In this document: in pieces, positions 43,980-51,532 of the stretch
How the letters are laid out: every line of letters starts with the position of its first letter
Position numbering within the stretch: position 1 is the stretch's first letter
Assembly (NCBI RefSeq): GCF_051201665.1
Contig: NZ_CP179210.1
Coordinates: forward strand, 3,596,001 to 3,660,000
DNA length: 64,000 nucleotides
Reading direction: 5' to 3'
DNA from: Psychrobium sp051201665
GTDB lineage: Bacteria > Pseudomonadota > Gammaproteobacteria > Enterobacterales > Psychrobiaceae
Translations under genes and position numbers: made by a program
The notes under the pieces: generated by a model
The model's database searches: none
Seen by the model: the letters and a program-made list of their open reading frames with translations, nothing else
Told to the model about the DNA's origin: nothing

Positions 43980-45189
43980 GTACTTTCAAATACTTTTGTT
44001 TATTTAGTAATTTAATTTTATTTGTGTCAATTTGATAATAATTTAACAAGGCTGTTGCCTGCACTTTATCAATCAACTCTTCTTTGTACATTTGCTTAAA
44101 TACTGCATAGCTTCTGCCCTGTGCAATGACGCGTGCCGCAGGTCCCATTTCATCGATACTCATTGATTGGGAAAGGTCTTCTAGCGTAGGTGCTAAGCGG
44201 AAGAAATTTAGTTTGTATCTAGCCGAGATCTCGGCGCTTAACGCTTTCGCTTTCATTGGCATCAAACGATCGAGCACAGGTACTGCTGAGGTGATTTCGG
44301 CGAGTTTATGACTGACTTCTGACGCACCTGATTCAGCAGCATCACGACTAAGTTCATGTCGCGTTTCATAAAAACATTCATCCACAATATGAAGCAACAT
44401 CGCCGCTCCCATTTCATGAAATAACGCCAGCATATAAACTTCATCAGGGTCTAATCCGTCTTCTAAAGATGCCAAAGCACTTGCTGCTTGAGCAGTGATT
44501 TGTACATGATTCCAGATTTTACGCGACGTTTGATGAAATTTAGCACCAGCATCTTTTAATGATTCATGGACAATCAGATACGGTAAAAAAACACGGATTT
44601 TTTCAATACCTAAGAAGCCTAAACACAACTCTGCATCTTTCGGCTCTAGTGGTTTATCATCTGATTTTTTTACCAAACCAAAGCGGTTCATTACGCCCAC
44701 CAAGTTTTGAACAAGACCAGCATGCTTCAACGCTAATGGTTTGATGCGTGAAATAGAAGCTGCTTTCGTATTGACGATATTCACGGCATCCATTAAATAC
44801 GGCGAAATAGAAAAGCGATGATAAGTCTCATCATCAATAGACATTAATCGATTTTCAACACGTGACTCAACATCTTGGAACAATTGAGCTTTTAATGCAT
44901 TAAATAACTCTTTGTTCTCTTGTTTCGTTGCTTGTCTCGCTAACGCAGGAGCTAGCTCAACATCAAGTAAAATACGGTTATCTGGGATTTCACTATCAAA
45001 ATCGTCCGCTTGCGGCAGCAATGAAGCTTTACTAACGAGGTAACGGTAGAAGTTTGTTTCTGTTTCAATAACACCTGCTGATTTTAATCCACTCTTAGCA
45101 TCGCCGTCAGCCGCAGGACGCCGCGATTTTTGTTCGGCGCTTTGGATTGATTTGTCTTCTTTAGATAACCAGCTTTTTAATCGACTCAC
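43963..45189 (-). CDS. HDOD-domain signalling protein
   Basis: The GTG at 45189 is chosen since TAAGG lies 6-7 bases upstream and the sequence after it (SRLKSWLSKED) starts the homologous part; the longer frame from 45237 lacks a ribosome-binding site. 408 aa. The HDOD (HD-related output) domain covers about residues 110-330, with the HD-like run MLALFHEMGAAMLLHIVDE near residue 255 that keeps an H..E but not a full catalytic HD pair. HDOD proteins act in stress and motility signalling without known catalysis. It is single and lies 57 bp downstream of the S9 peptidase gene on the same strand. Confidence 0.8.
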   Translation of the reverse strand: MSRLKSWLSKEDKSIQSAEQKSRRPAADGDAKSGLKSAGVIETETNFYRYLVSKASLLPQADDFDSEIPDNRILLDVELAPALARQATKQENKELFNALKAQLFQDVESRVENRLMSIDDETYHRFSISPYLMDAVNIVNTKAASISRIKPLALKHAGLVQNLVGVMNRFGLVKKSDDKPLEPKDAELCLGFLGIEKIRVFLPYLIVHESLKDAGAKFHQTSRKIWNHVQITAQAASALASLEDGLDPDEVYMLALFHEMGAAMLLHIVDECFYETRHELSRDAAESGASEVSHKLAEITSAVPVLDRLMPMKAKALSAEISARYKLNFFRLAPTLEDLSQSMSIDEMGPAARVIAQGRSYAVFKQMYKEELIDKVQATALLNYYQIDTNKIKLLNKQKYLKVPKVEP

Positions 45190-45246
45190 AATAAACCTTA
45201 CTAACTCTATATAATTTGGGCACCGCCACGGTGCCACTTAATTTAT

Positions 45247-47715
45247 CTATTTCTTTAAGTTTTGTTCAAACAACTTAAAGATACGGCGGTATTCATCTAA
45301 CCAGCTTGATGGCTGTCTAAAGCCATGCGGCTCTACCGGATAAATAGCCGTTTCAAAATTTTCTTTTTCTAATTCAATGAGGCGTTGAACTAAACGAACA
45401 CTGTCTTGGAAGAATACGTTGTCATCTAACACACCAGACATAATTAATAATGGCTTGTTTAGATTTTGTGCATATTCAATTGGCGAACTTTTACGGTACG
45501 CAATATCATCATCGTTAGGACGATTTAAGATGTTTGACGTGTAACCATCATTATAATGTGCCCAATCGGTTACTGGACGAAGTGCCGCCCCTGCTTGGAA
45601 TAATTCAGGTTTAGTGAACAAGGCCATAAAGGTCATGAATCCACCGTAAGAACCACCGTAAGTACCGACGCGGTTTTTATCAACCTGTAAGTACTTACTC
45701 ATGTAATCGACCCCGTCTTCCAAATCTTGAATTTCAGGTGTGCCCATTTGACGATAAATAGCTGTGCGCCAATCACGTCCGTAACCTTTAGATGCACGGT
45801 AATCCATATCCATCACGACATAGCCTTGCTGTGCTAATAGATTATGGAACATAAATTCACGGAAGTAACCTGAGAAACCGTAATGTGAATTTTGTAAGTA
45901 TCCCGCACCGTGATTAAAGATTACTGCTGGGTAAGATTCTGCTTTTTTGCTATCAAAACCTTGCGGCAAATAAACTTTCGCATACACCGGTTGCTCGCCA
46001 TGACTTGAAGGAACAGCAACAATTTTAGGCGCCTGCCAATCGTAACTCGCAAACTCTTCGCTCACGGTATCAGTTAAACGCTTAACATCACCTTGCCCAT
46101 CACTTGAAGTCACATAGAGATCATTGTGACGTAATAACGACGAGTGCGTTAATAGTAACTTGTCTTCTTTTGGACTTAATTTGTAATCTGTCATTCCACC
46201 CAGTTTGGTTAACTGAATAGATTGCTTAGTTGATAAATCAGTACGATAAATTTCGTATTTACCAGGATGAGATTTATTGGCTTTGTAGAAAATTGTCTTG
46301 CCGTCATCACTTAAGGTTACGCTACTGACTTCGTATTTACCTTTAGTTACTTGGTTGACCTTACCTGCCAAACTAACGGTATAAGCTTGTGAATAACCAC
46401 TCTCTTCCGATAAGAAGTAAAGGCCTGTATTGTCGTTCAACCAACCAAACTCATTAAACGTGTAGTTTACCCATGCGTCGTCATGTAAACGATGTAACGT
46501 TTTTAATTTGTTGTTGGTAAAATCATAACTTGCTAACCAACGATCTTTGTTGTCATTAGCTTCTAACATGATCGCTAATGCGCTGCCATCGTCATTCCAG
46601 GATATAGCGCTTTGACGCCATGTCCAATCCGGTAATAACGTAATGTTACGAGCTGATTTTTTACTTTCGTATGTTTTACCGTTTTTAGCAAAGTTCTCAG
46701 TTTTAACACTAGCAAGCACATCGTCATCAGAACCTGGTAACTGTGAAAAATCTAATGTTTGCTGTTTTCGATTAGCAATATCAATGTAAACCAAGCTGTG
46801 TGCATTTGGTTTAGCTTCGGCAACACGTGCTCTTGCATCGACAGATTCAACATAACCTTCACTACCAAGATAGTTAGGCATAATATCGTGCTTGGCACGC
46901 CATAATACGCTCTTGTCTTTCGTGGCTACTAATAATTTATCACCACTTGGGCTTAAGCTCATTTCAACTAAACGATGCTTAGGATCTAAATAAAATGGTG
47001 CTATTGCGACCGTTTTATTCTGCGCTTTAAGATCTTGTTTATTTTTATATCGAACCGCTTTGTTATGTTGTTCAAGGGCAACGTATTTAATTAAACGGTG
47101 TTGCTGAGCACCAATATAAGTTGTCGGTGTTTTTGGCGCCTTAGGTGCCTTAGCAAATTTAATCTCAGCTAATAATTGCGTGCCTTGATGCGCGATATCC
47201 ATCGCATAAAATGCATTACCTTGTTTAAAAGCTAGTCGACCATCCGTTAGAAACTGCAATTGTGAGCGACGTATTGAATCACGCGTTAGTTGTTTAATAA
47301 CGCCCGACTGTAAATTTTTAATGAAAATATTACCTTGATATACAAATGCTTTTTTTGATTTATCACGAGTAACTACCCCACTCGTCTGCGCTGACAAATG
47401 TGCATCCGCTAGTGTTAGTTTATTTGCAGTGCCATCTATTGACTGCACAAAGACATCGTATAACGGAGAGTCGGCCTGTTTTAACGAATAGAAAATAGAA
47501 TTATCATCACGCCAATTTGCTCTTGATGGTGCGATTCCCATCCATGACGGATCCGCCATGATTTGTTTCATTGTTAACCCATCACCCGACAATAATGGTT
47601 GAGCGGCTTGAATAACCTCTACAGGTTGATTAACTACTGGCGCCGACACTTTAGTGGCCGTAGTTGTACAGGCAGTTGCACCTAATGCAAGGGATGCAAT
47701 GAGCAAGTTTTTCAT
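45247..47715 (-). CDS. S9-family prolyl oligopeptidase/dipeptidyl peptidase, probable lipoprotein
   Basis: 822 aa. The N-terminus KNLLIASLALGATACTTT looks like a lipoprotein signal, with Cys16 as the candidate lipid site although the box is atypical (ATAC). A beta-propeller region (about 60-540) precedes the alpha/beta hydrolase domain. The catalytic serine is in GTYGGSYGGFMTFMAL (near residue 670), the Asp in SGVLDDNVFFQDS (near 745) and the His in EPHGFRQPSSW (near 795). It should cleave oligopeptides or dipeptides in the periplasm or at the cell surface, a common trait in marine peptide users. Substrate specificity is unknown. ATAGGAATC lies upstream of the ATG. Confidence 0.9.
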   Translation of the reverse strand: MKNLLIASLALGATACTTTATKVSAPVVNQPVEVIQAAQPLLSGDGLTMKQIMADPSWMGIAPSRANWRDDNSIFYSLKQADSPLYDVFVQSIDGTANKLTLADAHLSAQTSGVVTRDKSKKAFVYQGNIFIKNLQSGVIKQLTRDSIRRSQLQFLTDGRLAFKQGNAFYAMDIAHQGTQLLAEIKFAKAPKAPKTPTTYIGAQQHRLIKYVALEQHNKAVRYKNKQDLKAQNKTVAIAPFYLDPKHRLVEMSLSPSGDKLLVATKDKSVLWRAKHDIMPNYLGSEGYVESVDARARVAEAKPNAHSLVYIDIANRKQQTLDFSQLPGSDDDVLASVKTENFAKNGKTYESKKSARNITLLPDWTWRQSAISWNDDGSALAIMLEANDNKDRWLASYDFTNNKLKTLHRLHDDAWVNYTFNEFGWLNDNTGLYFLSEESGYSQAYTVSLAGKVNQVTKGKYEVSSVTLSDDGKTIFYKANKSHPGKYEIYRTDLSTKQSIQLTKLGGMTDYKLSPKEDKLLLTHSSLLRHNDLYVTSSDGQGDVKRLTDTVSEEFASYDWQAPKIVAVPSSHGEQPVYAKVYLPQGFDSKKAESYPAVIFNHGAGYLQNSHYGFSGYFREFMFHNLLAQQGYVVMDMDYRASKGYGRDWRTAIYRQMGTPEIQDLEDGVDYMSKYLQVDKNRVGTYGGSYGGFMTFMALFTKPELFQAGAALRPVTDWAHYNDGYTSNILNRPNDDDIAYRKSSPIEYAQNLNKPLLIMSGVLDDNVFFQDSVRLVQRLIELEKENFETAIYPVEPHGFRQPSSWLDEYRRIFKLFEQNLKK

Positions 47716-48041
47716 GAAGATTCCTATTTATGATTGTTATATCAAAGCCTTGCAAAAATTAGGAGCAAATACTCCATTTAAACGCTTACTAATCTTTGAT
47801 TTTTTATCACAATGAAAATGTAAACAAGGTGCGTCAATTGTAAGGAGATTAGCGCAAAATTGCTAGCTGTGATTGCGTTTACGGTAGGATCTCGGTGAGC
47901 ATCCCATGTGCTTTTTAAAGGCAAAGATAAATGCCGAACTCGACTCATATCCCAAACGTGATGCGATATTGCCAATCGAATGCTCTTGAGCTAATAAATC
48001 TAACGACTGAATAATCTTAAATTTTTGTTTCAACTGGCTAA

Positions 48042-48198
48042 TACCAATTGCATTAAATATTTGCCCACTTGTACTTGTTAAAATTAACTAAAATGGCGTT
48101 GCTCTCAATCCTAATAGCCAGCTATTAGTCAATCGAGCGCCTTGTTTTAGCTGATTTTCTATACGCACAACAAGATCACTTACTTAATGCAATTGGTA
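48042..48198 (-). repeat. TACCAATTG dispersed element, full copy, 157 bp
   Basis: Perfect 15-bp inverted ends TACCAATTGCATTAA, flanked by TAA direct repeats (48039-48041 and 48199-48201). In reverse orientation it differs from the copy at 59487 by a single base. A hairpin CTAATAGCTGGCTATTAG lies in the core. No ORF. Removal with one TAA restores the AraC frame exactly. Confidence 0.92.
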
Positions 48199-48575
48199 TA
48201 AAACCCAGTCCAAAATACTGATTAAACAATCGGTTTAATGTTCTGCTAGACGCGCCGACTTCCATTGCCCATTGCTCTAGTGTTTTCTTATTGCTTGGAT
48301 CGCCGCTCAATGCTTCAACGATTGGCGACAGCCTTTTGTCATTAATCGATGGCATAAACAATCCAGTATTTGGGGCTGATTTAAGCAAATCAATTAACAC
48401 ATCAAATAAACGTTGTCGTTCAGCTGTCATTTCGTAATCAAATGGCCATTCACACATCACAAGAATGAGTTCTCGCAGCAATGGCTCAACATTGAAGGTG
48501 TAAACCTTGGTGCCCAAAACATCACAAAGTGCAGAATCTATATGCAAGTACCTAAAAGTTGCACCATATCGACTA

Positions 48576-48589
48576 GAGACTTGAGACTT
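48576..48589 (-). repeat. 7-bp tandem duplication causing a frameshift
   Basis: GAGACTT occurs twice in a row inside the AraC gene. Deleting one copy restores the reading frame through the cupin domain, so the duplication is the likely cause of the first break. Two copies can revert by slippage. Confidence 0.75.
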
Positions 48590-48912
48590 GATGCTCGACA
48601 CCTGATGGCAACCACAATGCTTGTCCCGGCGGAATAATATAACGCCCATCATCGGCAATGACCTGTATTACGCCTTGCGATGCATACACTAACTGTCCCC
48701 AGGTATGGCTATGTTTGACCACCTGAACCATAGGATCCATATCACGCCGCACGGGCATAATAGGGTGAGTCAATTTTCGGTGTTTTGAACGTTGAGTAAG
48801 CACCCAACCCTTCATTGTCTGTTTTTCTATATTATCTGTCATAATTGCGACTACTAGTCACCTTTTGGATATCTTATAATCAATTACCGTTGTTTTTCCA
48901 CAGATATTATTC

Positions 48913-50344
48913 ATGAAATCATTAATACCAAAACACTGGCAGACACCTTTTGTCTATCTAGCACTTGCGACTATCACTATGTCGATAACTTTCTCGGCGT
49001 GGTTAGCCATGCTCAACAACTTTTCAATTGAAAGTGCCAACTTTACAGGTGCTGAAATTGGTATGTTGCAATCTCTACGTGAAATTCCCGGTTTTCTCGC
49101 GTTTACCGCGGTATTCATATTGTTAGTACTTAAGGAACAAACTTTTGCTGTTGTATCTCTTGCTCTTCTATCAATTGGCGTCACTATCACAGGCCTGTTC
49201 CCCACCGTTTACGGTTTATATGCCACCACTATTCTCATGTCGATAGGATTTCATTATTACGAAACCATTAACCAGTCTCTTAGCCTGCAATGGTTTTCTC
49301 ACGATGAAGCGGCTGAAAAATTGGGGCGGTTATTGTCAATAAAGTCTGCGTCGGCATTGGTCGCTTATGGTGCCGTTTGGGTAGCCTTTAGCTTATTGGA
49401 TGCGCAATATATGTGGGTTTATATCGCACTTGGCGGAATCGGTATCTTACTAGGGTCTGTTGATCTTTTGAGTTCATTTTTGCAGCAATTTGTTTGGGGT
49501 TTCTACAAGGCAGAGCCTATGTGGTGTAGCTGGCTACACGAATAGGCGATAACGCCGTAGAAATAACAAACAAATGCTGTCCGTAGGATTCACCTAAAAG
49601 TATTTTGTGCGGCGTTATTCGTCATTCACTGGGGTAAACCCAGCATCAATCCTCATGCCTTGCCCAAAACCCTTTTAGATTGAACAAAATTTGAACCACA
49701 AAGATCAACAGACCCTAACCATTGTGTTGTTTCTTGCGATGCCGGAGTTCAATCACGGTGAAGCTCAGCATAAAAAGCTCATTTTAAAGAAACGTTATAG
49801 CCTTTATTATTTATTGACTTTTTTATCCGGTGCACGTCGTCAAATCTTTGTTGTGTTCGCAGGGTTCTTGATGGTGGAAAAGTTTGGCTATTCAGTCGCT
49901 GAAGTTACTGCGCTCTATATCTTAAATCATGTCATTAACTTCTTTTTAGCGCCCAAAATCGGCAAGTGGATCGGCCGTGTCGGTGAGCATAAAGCACTCA
50001 CTTTAGAATATATCGGTTTAATCGTCGTCTTCACTGGCTACGCATTAGTTGAATCAAGCACTGTTGCCGCGGGATTATATGTTATTGATCATCTATTCTT
50101 TGCGATGGCAATCGCTTTAAAAACCTATTTTAAGAAAATAGCTGCCCCCAAAGATCTAGCAGGCAGTGCGGGTGTGAGTTTTAGCATTAACCATATTGCA
50201 GCGGTCTTCATTCCTGCACTCTTTGGGTTAATTTGGCTCATTGATAACTCATTAGTATTTTATGCTGGCGCTGCATTAGCAGCATGCTCACTCATTGCTA
50301 GCCAATGGGTGCCAAAGCCCCATCAAATGCCGCAGGCGATTTAA
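48913..50344 (+). pseudogene. MFS transporter interrupted by a 263-bp element
   Basis: The N-terminal part (48913 onward: KSLIPKHWQTPFVYLALATI, then REIPGFLAFTAVFILLVL) and the C-terminal part (to 50344: KRYSLYYLLTFLSGARRQIF, GFLMVEKFGYSVAEVTALYI) form one 12-helix major facilitator transporter. A 263-bp element with TA duplications sits after GGIGILL. Removing it with one TA gives GILLTIVLFLAMPEFN in frame, so nothing else appears damaged. Both remaining ORFs would give half-transporters. It is divergent from the AraC pseudogene. The substrate is unknown. Confidence 0.9.
49453..49715 (+). repeat. Miniature inverted-repeat element, 263 bp, GGGTCTGTTGATCTTT ends
   Basis: Perfect 16-bp terminal inverted repeats, GGGTCTGTTGATCTTT and its complement, flanked by TA (49451-49452, 49716-49717). 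The interior has a hairpin GTGTAGCTGGCTACAC and no transposase. The end GGGTCTGTTGA also occurs alone at 8199 next to the chemoreceptor fragment. The ends resemble IS5/IS427-type termini, but this is a guess. Confidence 0.85.
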
Positions 50345-50361
50345 TAGTTGTAAGTTACGTA

Positions 50362-51462
50362 TTATAGAATATGTAAAAATGCCAATAAATCCTCTCTTTC
50401 CTGTTTAGACAACTTCAGTGGCTTTAGCAATGACGTTGTCGTGGGAAAGAGTGGATCGGGATTTCTACCTTTGCGTGGCTTAGGTTGTGCGCCACCTCGA
50501 TTATAGAAATTAATAATCCCCGGTAAACTCACGAATAATCCGTGATGCATCCAAGGCTCGGTATGGCTAACCATCACCAACGACGGCGTTCTAAACGCCC
50601 CTACATCACTCGGCTCTTTCGTATGTTCATAGCGCCCTAAATCCTCTAAACGACGGCCAAAAGCGTGTAATCCTGTAATATGAAATCGATTATCGCTGAG
50701 CAACGGACCGTTATGACAGGTCATACATTTAGTTTTAGTGCGATAAAGGTGTAATCCTTTGAGCTGTGACTCAGACAACATCGTTACCGCAGCTTTAGGG
50801 TTGTGCTGCACCTTAGCAATAAATCGCGCAAAGACAGTATCTTTTGGCGTAATGGTACGTTCAAACGCAACTATCGCTTTGGCGAGTTGCTTTCGATTGA
50901 GGGTTGTAGTTTCAAAGGCCTGTTTGATCATAGGGCGATACTTTGGCTCAGCGTTAATTCGCTGTAAAGCACCTTCTACACTAAAATCCATCTCCTTTGG
51001 ATCTTCAATCGGTATCAAGGCTTGTTGTTCCGCCGTTTCAGCCCTTCCGTCCCAAAAAAAACTCTGCCAATGATCTATACCAAAAATATTTGGTGAGTTA
51101 CGTCGACCACGCTGAAGATCGATACCAATAGGTTGCGATCGCATATCGCCAAACAGTAACCGCGACTCGTGGCAACTACTGCAACTAACAGTTTTATCCC
51201 GCGATAGTAGAGTATCGTGAAATAATTCTCGACCGAGCACAACCTGAGCTTTATCCGGTTTAGGTTTAAGTAAGGTTAATGGTCCCAGTGGAGTAGCTTC
51301 CTTACCATCGGTAGTTTCAACGGCTGGCCATTGGCTTTGAGGTTGACTATACAGCGCTTTTAACTGCTGCCAAGATAAAGGGGATTTCGCATAACAAGAC
51401 AGGGAAAACACCGAGCTCCCAAGAAAAAAAATAGAACAGACTATAGCTCGTGATAATGACAC
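50362..51462 (-). CDS. Di-heme cytochrome c peroxidase/MauG-family protein
   Basis: The GTG start at 51462 follows GGAG by 6 bases; the longer frame to 51504 would start inside a hairpin. 366 aa with a signal peptide (SLSRAIVCSIFFLGSSVFS, cut near CYA). Two c-type heme sites are present: CSSCH in TVSCSSCHESRLLFGD near residue 97, and CMTCH in TKCMTCHNGPLLSDN near 250. IINFYNRGGAQP is the family's distal motif. Relatives are periplasmic H2O2 reductases or MauG/MbnH-type enzymes that oxidise a partner protein. It is the last gene of the Fur-boxed operon after the TonB receptor, separated by a terminator-like hairpin. The partner is unknown. Confidence 0.88.
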   Translation of the reverse strand: MSLSRAIVCSIFFLGSSVFSLSCYAKSPLSWQQLKALYSQPQSQWPAVETTDGKEATPLGPLTLLKPKPDKAQVVLGRELFHDTLLSRDKTVSCSSCHESRLLFGDMRSQPIGIDLQRGRRNSPNIFGIDHWQSFFWDGRAETAEQQALIPIEDPKEMDFSVEGALQRINAEPKYRPMIKQAFETTTLNRKQLAKAIVAFERTITPKDTVFARFIAKVQHNPKAAVTMLSESQLKGLHLYRTKTKCMTCHNGPLLSDNRFHITGLHAFGRRLEDLGRYEHTKEPSDVGAFRTPSLVMVSHTEPWMHHGLFVSLPGIINFYNRGGAQPKPRKGRNPDPLFPTTTSLLKPLKLSKQEREDLLAFLHIL

Positions 51463-51477
51463 TCTACTCTCCAAAAA

Positions 51478-51516
51478 CAACAACAGCCAATTGCATACGC
51501 ACATTGGCTGTTGTTG
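51478..51516 (-). terminator. Terminator-like hairpin between TonB receptor and di-heme enzyme genes
   Basis: CAACAACAGCCAAT (51516-51503 on the minus strand) pairs perfectly with ATTGGCTGTTGTTG (51491-51478), loop 11, and is followed by TTTTTGGAG. The U-run is short, and the GGAG is the next gene's ribosome-binding site. It ends the receptor mRNA or attenuates the downstream gene. Confidence 0.75.
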
Positions 51517-51532
51517 ACCTCTAATACGCTAA

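Larger units (their letters stand above)
47863..48842 (-). pseudogene. AraC-family regulator with cupin domain, frameshifted and interrupted
   Basis: Three pieces form one AraC regulator. The N-terminal cupin (KLTHPIMPVRRDMDPMVQVV to PPGQALWLPSGVEHQV) starts at 48842. A second 7-bp copy of GAGACTT (48576-48589, plus strand) shifts the frame; without it the sequence runs on as VSSRYGATFRYLHID. The DNA-binding domain begins (KTLEQWAMEVGASSRTLNRL) and is cut at FGLGF by a 157-bp element. After it the frame resumes with SQLKQKFKIIQSLDLLAQ, IASRLGYESSSAFIFAFKKH and ends at 47863. It is divergent from the broken MFS gene, its probable target. Confidence 0.88.
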
